DNA of 64,000 nucleotides from Sphingomonas sp. CFBP 13720 (lineage in GTDB: Bacteria > Pseudomonadota > Alphaproteobacteria > Sphingomonadales > Sphingomonadaceae): contig NZ_JACYVA010000005.1 of the NCBI RefSeq assembly GCF_014842075.1, positions 68,509 to 132,508 on the forward strand, given 5' to 3'. How positions within the stretch are numbered: position 1 is the first letter of the stretch; each line of letters opens with the position of its first letter. The notes under the pieces are model-generated. The model saw only the letters and a program-made list of their open reading frames with translations, was not told the DNA's origin and ran no database searches. Shown here one piece after another: positions 44,801-50,478 of this stretch. A program made the position numbers and the translations under genes.

Positions 44801-44953
44801 TCGAAGTATGAGGTCGTCGCCCTGCCGTTCGAACGCCGCGATCGCGGATCGTTCGACGCGAAGCTGCACGATACTGGCCCCATTCAGTTCGATCGCATCG
44901 GTAGAGACGATATTGACGGCACCGCTCGTCTTGCTGATTACTTCGACGTCCAT
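35831..44953 (-). CDS. Giant BapA-like adhesin with 27 Ig-like repeats, type I secretion substrate
   Basis: A 3,040-residue protein. Residues 1-105 are a BapA prefix-like domain (MDVEVISKTSGAVNIVST, LRMAGGEMIRIPRFYVL), then a Gly-rich linker (106-157), then 27 tandem bacterial Ig-like repeats of 84 residues each (158-2432; core GTGEPGATVTV and VVQTDAAGN). The C-terminal 600 residues hold VCBS-like domains (GTLIVDRDGSYTYTPDANP, GTLTIDGTGSYSYQP) and an acidic tail ending HHPVL. No RTX nonapeptides and no N-terminal signal peptide are visible; export by the adjacent type I machine is expected. The start at 44953 has AGGGGA upstream. It probably mediates surface attachment and biofilm formation. 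Confidence 0.9.
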   Translation of the reverse strand: MDVEVISKTSGAVNIVSTDAIELNGASIVQLRVERSAIAAFERQGDDLILRMAGGEMIRIPRFYVLHQGGDSDLVLIERDGGKWLAQSGSGVPRFVPLEEIDPLLAVGGPGGGGSGLLIPALAVGGAATGVGVGVAASGGGGGGNDGNGGNDGGSTPPDTIAPSAPTATITANGSGVSGVGEAGATVQVRSTAGAVVATGTVGADGNYAVALTPPRITGEPLSVIQTDAAGNASVPTTVTAPDLVAPTAPAATVSDDGAQVTGQGEPGARIEVRDAAGTVIGTAVAAADGSFAVALTTPQTAGGSLTIVQADAAGNVSAPVTLATSDLTAPDAPVVTLSPDGATVGGTGEPGATVRVIDGRGTMIATGTVGADGGILVALVPPANDGGTLTVVQIDAAGNVSAPVTLATSDLTAPDAPVVTLSPDGATVGGTGEPGATVRVIDGAGTTIATGTVGADGGILVALVPPANDGGSLTIVQADAAGNVSAPVTLATPDLTAPGAPVVTLSSDGSSVGGTGEPGATVRVIDGAGMTIATGTVGADGGILVALVPPANDGGTLTVVQIDAGGNASPAATLVTPDATAPASPVAQVAPDGLTVSGTGEAGATVTVAAPAGAIIGTALVGTDGSYVVRIAPAQIDGEALRVVQTDPAGNASDPVTVAAPDLTAPDAPAVVLAPDGASISGTGEPGATVTATTPAGVPIGSGIVADDGSFVVTLNPAQANGETFAVAQTDRSGNSSPSVTLTAPDITAPGAPVAQVDADGISVAGTGEPGAIVRIHDPADVEIGSATVRADGTYLAPLNPPQTNGEALSVVQVDDAGNVSVAVVTVAPDFTMPAAPTAAINGDGTSVTGTGEAGATLNVTDTDGTIVGTATVAADGTYLAPLTPPQADGQALSVVQRDTAGNASPAIPLVAPDITAPVAPAATIDPTGTVVTGSGEPGAAIVVRSADGTTIGVGTADARGAFAVPVTPSLIDGQTLSVVQADAAGNVSPATPLTAPDLTAPAAPVAAVSPDGASVVGTGDPGATVSVTDPLGVAIGSGVVAPDGSYAVTLVPAQIDGEAVEVVQTDVAGNVSPPAVAIAPDLVPDTGPDAPTALFAPDGTAVSGTAEAFAAITARDATGAVIATGSAAADGSYTLPIAPPRIDGETVRVTQTDADGLVSAPSTAFAPDLTAPSAPTATLDASGTVVTGTGERGSAITIRADDGSVLGTATVNARGSYVALLTSAQRDGETLSVVQTDRAGNASSPLFLTAADVTAPPAPLATVDATGATVTGTGEPGATVRVSGPGGVPLGSALVAVDGSYVVPIAPAQANGQPLTVVQVDTAGNVSPATGALAPDLTAPATPSAIVSVDGTAVSGVGERGAVVVVTAGDGTLLGSSTVRPNGSYTVLLQTPQIDGETLSVVQRDAAGNTSAPATPIAPDYVAPPAPVATVAPDGAAVTGTGEAGAIVTVRDADGDVLGSATVLPDGSFTVPLTPRQANGEALSAVQADAAGNASPVVPLIAPDITAPTAPVAAVAQDGTAVTGTGEAGATVTVRDADGDVLGSATVLPDGSFTVPLTPRQANGEALSVVQSDAAGNASLVVPLIAPDITAPAAPVAAVAQDGTAVTGTGEAGAIVTVRDVDGDPLASVVVGADGSFVVPLTPRQANGEALSVVQVDATGNASPVVPLTAPDITAPTAPTLTIGPDGASAAGTGEPGAAITITDPQGAVIGTATVDPDGNYTTPLIPAKVDGERLTAVQADGTGNASAGVTAVAPDFTAPPAPTATVSGDGTQVTGTGQPGGTILIADATGATIAIATVQPGGNYVATLDPPRANGEVLTVTQSDAAGNLSPAIDIDAPDITAPAALDAVIATDGSGVSGTGEPEAVVTIVAEDGTLLGGVAVEPDGSFAFPFVPPLVEGEVLRLSQTDAGGNESSPVTLVAPDLTAPGAPLASIDATGSVVTGVGEAGATITVSTATGTIVGTATAAADGSFTVPLTPPQANGGSLVVVQEDAAGNVSPDLPLIAPDITPPAIPVAAVAIGGTAATGTGEAGATVRVVGAGGVLLGAVQVATDGSFTVPLTPAQADGQPLAVVQEDRAGNLSPTLSLTAPDITPPPAPTIQIVGNGAVATGIGEPGARVTITDAAGTVLGSATVRAGGGYVVPLSPPQTDGEILRAIQVDRAGNPSPPGIAIAPDMTAPLVPTATVSADGATVSGTGVSGGRITVTGPDGTIIGTAVADGNGAYVAPLSPAQGNGEVLNVVQADGAGNVSSPVPVVAPDFTAPAAPVAALDANGAIVTGSGEPGARISVTNAAGVEIGTAIVRADGDYAVALSPPQANGEVLSVTQTDGAGNPSLPTGLQALDVTAPPPPAGLTVAPDGTSVSGQGEAGATVVVRDSAGTVLGSAVVAGDGRFVVPLAVGQTDGDTLSVRQTDGAGNQSGPALVVAPFDIVAFDNADAAGIDLLAPTTSVDFGGAAYVLLTSVGLLNLQAEVLGTPAVRFSVDPGHSLGAVFTYGAVADITALAGYSVVVQRFDGTRWVAADGPGSTSVLRLNLLNGDLVATDSFGPGEYRAFLAYSGTVGLGLLGTLAVRGTDTDFTQVSAAVPQATDGNFITDANAGGDVDSASPQTSVQSVTVNGVTTAIAADGTVVDGAWGTLIVDRDGSYTYTPDANPAAIGRTETIGYTLFDASDGETATATLSIAIGSPDIAAAPTAANDFAVVAVDYVNVETSIAPAQEFSFLTPTAVLVSRTASGADTFTVATNTTSDVTIIAARSGLLAVLPSYTIVVTDSRGTEVGRVTQTSAANLLGSGATLTIPDLPAGTYSYTVSSTNFVGTGYGTTVYISEVVTHLDRFVATDIGTVDGNVFDNDAAGSAFATLRIGNAAIGDPVTIAGTYGTLTIDGTGSYSYQPAAGLPYSTSDLVDRFTYQIVQPNGAVAEATLAITIDVPGVGGFGRLAADAIALDDDMLAGLAVDDLDGADLPTVDADLLFAEFEGQGTPEDVLTRYLDEPMDGEQAGQMTGVDMTGAVVFEPADPLDYLAAIDEQDRNGALHHPVL
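37658..44482 (-). repeat. Tandem array of 27 repeats of 252 bases encoding Ig-like domains
   Basis: Each unit encodes 84 residues beginning TAPxAP and ending AGNxSP-PDL/I. Units 3 to 5 (about 43217-43972) and units 16 to 18 (about 39932-40687) are nearly identical within their groups, while others differ widely, which points to recent local duplication or gene conversion. Units 1, 12 and 27 are slightly longer (86, 87 and 86 residues). Confidence 0.85.
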
Positions 44954-45178
44954 GGCGCTCGATCCCCTGAAGGGGCGCCGCTCTTTCGGGACCGCGTCAG
45001 GTCCTGTCGGCACCGTTACCCGCAACACATAATATGGGGGCCGGGACGAATGCTGCATTTGATCCGATGCCGGATCGGAAAGACCTAACCCGCCCCGGGA
45101 TCCCAAGCGTAGCTAAGGATCAGGAGAACGCCGGTGGCCCTAGGGTATCGACCGGTGCAGACAGGAGCGGGACGGATC

Positions 45179-45355
45179 ATGCGGACAGCGAAGTCGGCCA
45201 TTGCGAAGGGCGGAGACGAACGCGCGCACCTTCAACGCTGCATCGATCGCGAACGCCGGATGGCGCGCACCGCGTGGACGGTCGAGGCGATGCGCGCGCA
45301 CCGTACCCTTGCACGATATTATGAGCTGCGGCTGCTTGCGTTCGAGCTTTATTAA
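45179..45355 (+). CDS. Small basic protein of 58 residues, unknown function
   Basis: The reading MRTAKSAIAKGGDERAHLQR continues as an Arg-rich helical sequence ending ELRLLAFELY. It begins at 45179 with AGGAG about twelve bases upstream, and its stop lies two bases before the start of the GGDEF-EAL gene, so the two are likely translated together. No family was recognised; a short helical protein with many His/Arg residues could be a regulator or partner of the following enzyme. A start further upstream at 45134 is possible. Confidence 0.55.
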   Translation: MRTAKSAIAKGGDERAHLQRCIDRERRMARTAWTVEAMRAHRTLARYYELRLLAFELY

Positions 45356-45357
45356 GG

Positions 45358-47265
45358 ATGGTCGTGCGCACAATGGCTGACCGCCAGTTTACAGAACGCA
45401 ATGCGGCATTCGGTACCGCCGTCGCGTTCGGGGATGACATGCTACAATTTCAGAATATCATTCTTGAAACGATTGCGCGGGGCGACACGCTGGCCAGCAC
45501 CGCCACCCGGCTGTGCGTCGAAGCGGAAAAGCTGCTTCCCGACGTCATCTGCACGCTGATCGCGGTCGATCCGGCTGGAAAGCTGCGTCCGCTGGCTGGA
45601 CCCGGCATGTCGCAGGAATATTTCCTAGCCGCCGACGGCGTGCCGATCGGCCCCAACGCCGGATCATGCGGTACGGCGGCGTTCCTGCGCCGCGAGGTGG
45701 CGGCCGTCGACATCGCCACCGATCCCCGTTGGGAAGGCTATCGCGATCTGGCGCTTCCGCTCGGGCTGCGCGCCTGCTGGTCCAGCCCGATCATCGATTC
45801 ACGCGGGCAGGTGATGGGCACCTTCGCCTTCTATTACCGCGAACCGCGCGGACCGACCGATCTGGAACGCATGATCGTACGCCACTGCCTTCCGCTGGCG
45901 GTGATCGCGTTCGACCGGCATCAGCGCGTCGTCGAACATGAACGTCGCGCCTTCACCGACGCACTGACCGGGCTGGCCAACCGGGCGGCGTTCAACATCG
46001 CGCTGGGCGCGCTCGATTGCACGACACCGGGCAACTGGGCGTTGCTGGTGCTCGATCTCGACAATCTGAAGGTCGTCAACGACACGTTCGGCCATGCTGC
46101 CGGCGACTGCCTGTTGCGGATCGTCGGCGAACGTATCTCTGCGGCGATGGAACGCGAACGCACCTTCCGGCTGGGCGGCGACGAATTCGCGATCCTGCTG
46201 CGGACGCCCGAATCACTGCGCGATCTGGAACGCACCGCCGAACGCGTCCTCCTCGCGCTGGCGGAGCCGGGCGATTGCGGCGGTCACGTCGTCATCCCCC
46301 GCACGACGATCGGCGGCGCGATCCTGGCGGATGGCGACTGCGTGGCGGAACGGGTGCGCCAGAATGCCGATTTCGCGCTGTATCATGCGAAAACGGTCAA
46401 TCGCGGCGGTTTCGTCCGCTATTGGCCGGGCCTCGGCACGTCGATCACCCGACGCCTCAGCGACATTCGCGACGTCGACGCGGCGTTACGCGAAGGTCGG
46501 ATCGACGCCTTCTACCAGCCGGTCGTGCGGCTCGACACGCGCGAGATCGTCGGGCTGGAGGCATTGTGCCGGATGCGGATCGGCGACCGGATCGTCCCCG
46601 CCGCGCATTTCCACGAAGCGACCAGCGACGTCCACGTCGCCACCGCGCTGACCCGCCGCATGATGGCGATCGTCGCGAAGGACGTGCGCCGGTGGCTGGA
46701 TATGGGCATCCCGTTCCAGCATGTCGGAATCAACGTGTCGTCGGCGGATATCCACGGCGGCACGCTGGACCGGACGCTGACGGCGGCGTTCGAACAGGAG
46801 CGCGTGCCGTTGCGGCACGTCATCCTCGAAATCACCGAAACCGTCTATATGGGCGAAGGCGACCGGTCGGTCCGCAAGGCGGTAGAGGCGTTGCGGGCGC
46901 AGGGGCTGCGCGTCGCGCTCGACGATTTCGGCACCGGCTATGCGTCGCTGACGCACCTGCTGACCGTGCCGGTCGACATCCTCAAGATCGACAAGAGCTT
47001 CGTCGACCGGCTGGCGGCGGACAATGCCAGCATGGCGATCATCGAAGGGCTGATCCAGATCGCGGGAAAGCTCGACATCCGCCTGATCGCCGAGGGAATC
47101 GAGACCGAGGAACAGGCGGACCATCTCGCCCGTGCCGGTTGCGTGCTGGGTCAGGGATATCTGTACGCACGCCCGGCCGATCGGGACGCTACGACGGCAT
47201 TATTGATCGAACGGGCCCAACGTCCTGGATACAAACCCGAACTTCGCGTGGCGGGGAAAAGCTGA
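45358..47265 (+). CDS. GAF-GGDEF-EAL cyclic-di-GMP turnover protein
   Basis: A 635-residue cytoplasmic protein. An N-terminal GAF domain (about 28-185) is followed by a GGDEF domain (about 195-350) with an intact RLGGDEFAIL active site and no I-site (no RxxD before it), and an EAL domain (about 365-620) with GLEALCRM, INVSSADI, EITETV, DDFGTGYASL, KIDKSFV and EGIETEEQ, so all main catalytic residues are present. It could make or degrade cyclic-di-GMP depending on the GAF signal. It is divergent from the adhesin gene, a strong hint that it controls adhesion. Confidence 0.92.
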   Translation: MVVRTMADRQFTERNAAFGTAVAFGDDMLQFQNIILETIARGDTLASTATRLCVEAEKLLPDVICTLIAVDPAGKLRPLAGPGMSQEYFLAADGVPIGPNAGSCGTAAFLRREVAAVDIATDPRWEGYRDLALPLGLRACWSSPIIDSRGQVMGTFAFYYREPRGPTDLERMIVRHCLPLAVIAFDRHQRVVEHERRAFTDALTGLANRAAFNIALGALDCTTPGNWALLVLDLDNLKVVNDTFGHAAGDCLLRIVGERISAAMERERTFRLGGDEFAILLRTPESLRDLERTAERVLLALAEPGDCGGHVVIPRTTIGGAILADGDCVAERVRQNADFALYHAKTVNRGGFVRYWPGLGTSITRRLSDIRDVDAALREGRIDAFYQPVVRLDTREIVGLEALCRMRIGDRIVPAAHFHEATSDVHVATALTRRMMAIVAKDVRRWLDMGIPFQHVGINVSSADIHGGTLDRTLTAAFEQERVPLRHVILEITETVYMGEGDRSVRKAVEALRAQGLRVALDDFGTGYASLTHLLTVPVDILKIDKSFVDRLAADNASMAIIEGLIQIAGKLDIRLIAEGIETEEQADHLARAGCVLGQGYLYARPADRDATTALLIERAQRPGYKPELRVAGKS

Positions 47266-47342
47266 TCCGGCGGCCCGGCGTTCGCGCTTGACACTGCGAG
47301 TGCCTCGCAATAGCGCACGGCACAGCAGGGGTGAGCACGACG

Positions 47343-48020
47343 ATGACCAGTCCATTTCCGACGACCGCGCAGGGCGGGCAACCGCATGCGGCCGCCGCTG
47401 CGAAACGTCGGTCGCGCAACTGGAAGGCGTGGTGGGCGAAACAGCTGATCGCATGGCACTGGATCAGCGCGGGCCTGTCGCTGGCGGCGATGCTGCTGTT
47501 CTCGATCACCGGCATCACGCTGAACCATGCCGGGTCGATTTCCGCCGAACCGGTGGTCGCCGAACGTACCGGCACACTGCCGCCGCCGCTGCGCGCCGCG
47601 CTGGCAACGCCCGCGTCCGCCGACGCGACGCTGCCCCAGCCGGTGGTGACGGCGGTACGCGACGCGACCGGGCTGGATACCGCCGGGCGTGCGGTCGAAT
47701 GGTCGGACGGCGAGGCGTATGTCGCGCTGCCGCGTCCCGGCGGCGATGCGTGGGTGAGCATCGACCGCGCGACCGGCGCGATCCGGGCAGAAACGACCGA
47801 TCGCGGCTGGATCAGCTATCTCAACGACCTGCATAAGGGGCGCAATGCGGGCGCCGGCTGGTTCTGGTTCATCGACGTGTTCGCCGTCGCCTGCATCCTG
47901 TTTTCGATCACCGGGCTGTTGCTGTTGCAGCTTCATGCGAAGCGACGACCATCGACATGGCCATTGGTCGCGGCGGGCGTGGCATTGCCGGTCATCCTTG
48001 CCGTCTTCGCGATCCACTGA
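47343..48020 (+). CDS. PepSY-associated membrane protein (redox partner type)
   Basis: A 225-residue inner-membrane protein with one span near residues 38-60 (QLIAWHWISAGLSLAAMLLF), a periplasmic PepSY-like region (about 70-165) and a second pair of spans (about 172-198 and 205-225). His residues in or beside the spans (AWHW, TLNHAG, NDLHKGR, LQLHAKR) are placed as heme b ligands in this family. It leads a run of four genes with DUF2271, DUF4198 and apbE at gaps of 14, 22 and 8 bases. It probably carries electrons across the membrane to a flavinylated partner. A GTG start at 47331 is possible. Confidence 0.8.
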   Translation: MTSPFPTTAQGGQPHAAAAAKRRSRNWKAWWAKQLIAWHWISAGLSLAAMLLFSITGITLNHAGSISAEPVVAERTGTLPPPLRAALATPASADATLPQPVVTAVRDATGLDTAGRAVEWSDGEAYVALPRPGGDAWVSIDRATGAIRAETTDRGWISYLNDLHKGRNAGAGWFWFIDVFAVACILFSITGLLLLQLHAKRRPSTWPLVAAGVALPVILAVFAIH

Positions 48021-48034
48021 AGGGGTTTTCCGTC

Positions 48035-48529
48035 ATGCGCACCTTGTCTCTCATGGTTCTGGGCGGTGTGACCATCGCCGCCGCCCCCGCCCCGCCCCCG
48101 TCCGCCGGCACGGTCAGCGTCACCATTCCCCGGCTCAACGTCGCCGAATATCACCGGCCCTATGTCGCGGTGTGGGTCGAACCGGTGGGCGGCGGCGGCG
48201 CACGGACGCTGGCGCTGTGGTACGATGTGAAGAAGCGCGGCGCGGAGCCGGGGACGAAATGGCTCGCCGATCTGCGCGCATGGTGGCGCAAGGGCGGACG
48301 CAGCCTTGCCCTGCCCGCCGATGGCGTCAGCGGGGCAACCCGTGCGCCCGGCACGCATGTCATCCCGCTGCCCGCGAACCTGAAACCGGGTGCCTATGTC
48401 CTGAACGTCGAGGCCGCGCGCGAAACCGGCGGTCGCGAGCTGGTACAGGTGCCGCTGTCGGTCCCGGCAAAGGTCGCGCGCGCCACCGGCAGCCATGAAC
48501 TCGGCGCCGTCACCATCGCCGCCCGCTGA
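48035..48529 (+). CDS. DUF2271 protein with ApbE flavinylation motif
   Basis: A 164-residue exported protein: signal peptide MRTLSLMVLGGVTIAAAPA, then a beta-rich DUF2271 domain (RPYVAVWVEP, TLALWYDVKK). Residues 96-102 read DGVSGAT, a perfect match to the motif D-x2-[ST]-[AG]-A-T where ApbE attaches FMN through phosphoester to the last Thr (Thr102). The apbE gene is two genes downstream. So this is likely a periplasmic flavoprotein with covalent FMN, taking electrons from the PepSY membrane protein. The physiological acceptor is unknown. Confidence 0.85.
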   Translation: MRTLSLMVLGGVTIAAAPAPPPSAGTVSVTIPRLNVAEYHRPYVAVWVEPVGGGGARTLALWYDVKKRGAEPGTKWLADLRAWWRKGGRSLALPADGVSGATRAPGTHVIPLPANLKPGAYVLNVEAARETGGRELVQVPLSVPAKVARATGSHELGAVTIAAR

Positions 48530-48551
48530 TCCCGTACGAAGGAACCTGCCG

Positions 48552-49397
48552 ATGCCCCGTTTCGCCCGACGCCTGATCGTCGCCGCCGCCCTGCTTTCGC
48601 TGCCTGCCGCCGTGTCCGCCCATCGCCTGTGGATGCTGCCGTCGGGCACCGTCTTTTCCGGGACCACCAGCTGGGTCACGGTCGATTTCGCCGCATCCAA
48701 CGACCTGTTCTATGCAGATCACCAGCCCGGCCGGCTGGAAGGGGTCAAGGTGTGGCAGCCCGACGGATCGCCGGGCCGGGTCCAGAACGGCGCGACCGGC
48801 CGCTATCGCTCGGTGTTCGACGTGCAGCTGGACAAGGCCGGGACGTGGAAGATCGGCACCGAAATGTCGGGGGTGCAAGGCAGCTTCAAGGTGAATGGCG
48901 AGGAACGCCGCGTCGGCGGACGCGGCGGTCCGCCCGGACCCGACGGGGTGCGCCGTCCGCCGCTCACCGTGGCCGACATTCCCGCCGACGCCACCGACGT
49001 CACGCTGACCGACGTCAGCACACGGAACGAGATTTTCGTGACGGCCGGCGAACCGACGCGCACCGTGTTCAAACCGACCGGCAAGGGTCTGGAACTCGAC
49101 CCCGTCACGCATCCCGACGAACTGGTCGCCGGTGAAACCGCGCGCTTCCGCTTCCTAATCGACGGCCGCCCCGCGCCGGGCATCAAGGTGACCGTGGTGC
49201 CGGGCGGCAAGCGGTATCGCGATGCGGAGGGGGCACGCGAACTCACCACCGGTGCCGATGGCGTGCTGGCGGTCGACTGGCCTGCGGCGGGAATGTACTG
49301 GCTCAACGCAACGGCTGAGGATGCTAAGGGCAGTGCACCGCGCGTCACCGGACGACGCATGGGCTATATCACGACGCTGGAGGTCATGACGCCCTGA
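48552..49397 (+). CDS. DUF4198 periplasmic protein
   Basis: A 281-residue exported protein with signal peptide MPRFARRLIVAAALLSLPAAVSA directly followed by HRLWMLPSGTVFSG, the conserved DUF4198 start, which suggests an exposed N-terminal His after cleavage as in metal-binding copper proteins of CopC type. The C-terminal part has VDWPAAGMYWLNATA, an Ig-like end. In the family, roles in nickel or cobalt or iron supply have been proposed. Its place between DUF2271 and apbE ties it to the flavin system. A flexible Gly/Pro loop (GGRGGPPGPDGVRRPP) lies near residue 125. Confidence 0.82.
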   Translation: MPRFARRLIVAAALLSLPAAVSAHRLWMLPSGTVFSGTTSWVTVDFAASNDLFYADHQPGRLEGVKVWQPDGSPGRVQNGATGRYRSVFDVQLDKAGTWKIGTEMSGVQGSFKVNGEERRVGGRGGPPGPDGVRRPPLTVADIPADATDVTLTDVSTRNEIFVTAGEPTRTVFKPTGKGLELDPVTHPDELVAGETARFRFLIDGRPAPGIKVTVVPGGKRYRDAEGARELTTGADGVLAVDWPAAGMYWLNATAEDAKGSAPRVTGRRMGYITTLEVMTP

Positions 49398-49405
49398 CCG
49401 ACACG

Positions 49406-50371
49406 ATGCGTATCGCACTGCCGTCGCGGCTGGACCCGGCGGCACTGGCGACGCACGATCCCGATGCGATCGTCGTGACGCTGGATGGCACCACGATGGG
49501 GACCGGATGGACGGTGCGCTATGCCGCGCCGTCCGCCCATGATGCGGAACCGGTCCGCCACGCGATCGAGGCGCGGCTGGCCGATCTGGTCGCGCAGATG
49601 AGCCATTGGGAACCGGAATCGGCGCTGTGCGGCTTCAACCATGTACCGGCGGGGCGGACGATCGACCTGCCGGCCGATTTCGCGGCGGTCATCGACCTGT
49701 CGCTGCGGATCGCGGCGGCAAGCGGGGGGGCGTTCGATCCGACGATCGGGCATCTGGTCGATCGATGGGGATTCGGCCCGCCCGGCCCGATGCCGGTTCC
49801 CGATGCCGCCGCGATCGACGCGGCGCGCGCGGCGTCCGGCTGGCGACGCCTGCGCTACGATTCCACCGGGCGCCGGTTGCGCCAGCCCGGCGGCCTCGCG
49901 CTCGACCTGTCGGGTGTCGCGAAAGGATATGCGGCCGACGCGCTTGCCGATCTGCTGGCCGAACATGGCATCCTCCATTGCCTGACCGAAGTCGGCGGCG
50001 AACTGGCGGGACGTGGCATGCGACCGGACGGCGATCCGTGGTGGGTCGATCTGGAAACGCCGCCGGGCATCGGCCTGCCCCCGCTCCGCGTGGCGTTGCA
50101 CCAGTGCGCGGTGGCGACCACCGGCACCTATCGCAAGGGCGACCATTCGATCGACCCGCGTACCGGTCGCCCGGCCAACAACGGCGTGATCGCGGTCAGC
50201 GTCGTCGCGTCGTCCGCCGCACTGGCCGATGCGCTGGCAACGGCGCTGGCGGTCGGCTATCCCGATACCGTGCCGATCGACCGGATGAGGATTGCGGCCC
50301 GGCTGGTCCTGCGCACCCCCGAGGGTGTGCGCGAGGTCGTGACACCGGCGCTGGCGGCGATGCTGGCGTAG
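49406..50371 (+). CDS. apbE: FAD:protein FMN transferase ApbE
   Basis: A 321-residue flavin transferase. Conserved segments are GTTMGTGWTVRY, GGAFDPTIGHLVDRWGF, LDLSGVAKGYAADALAD, CLTEVGGELAGRG and SIDPRTGRPANNGV followed by the metal-site region ASSAALADALATALAV. It moves FMN from FAD to Thr of a DxxSGAT motif; the DUF2271 protein of the same operon carries that motif. Unlike many ApbE proteins it shows no lipoprotein or Sec signal at the N-terminus (MRIALPSRLDPAALATHDPD), so where it acts is unclear. The start follows the DUF4198 gene by eight bases. Confidence 0.93.
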   Translation: MRIALPSRLDPAALATHDPDAIVVTLDGTTMGTGWTVRYAAPSAHDAEPVRHAIEARLADLVAQMSHWEPESALCGFNHVPAGRTIDLPADFAAVIDLSLRIAAASGGAFDPTIGHLVDRWGFGPPGPMPVPDAAAIDAARAASGWRRLRYDSTGRRLRQPGGLALDLSGVAKGYAADALADLLAEHGILHCLTEVGGELAGRGMRPDGDPWWVDLETPPGIGLPPLRVALHQCAVATTGTYRKGDHSIDPRTGRPANNGVIAVSVVASSAALADALATALAVGYPDTVPIDRMRIAARLVLRTPEGVREVVTPALAAMLA

Positions 50372-50478
50372 CGTTCCGTTCGTACTGGATATTCGCGCTG
50401 CGCCGGTCGGGACCAACGGGTTGGCGTATCCCGTCCGCGACCCGATATCGGTCCCACCATCGTGCCGAAGGAACCCGT

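Noticed and set aside
35831..44953. Plus-strand long frames opposite the adhesin
   Set aside because: They are shadows of the GC-rich repeat codons and change frame between repeats; translations are Arg/Ala/Pro-rich.
49606..50478. N-terminal extension of CopA
   Set aside because: It is an out-of-frame reading of apbE; the Tat signal starts at the GTG at 50479.
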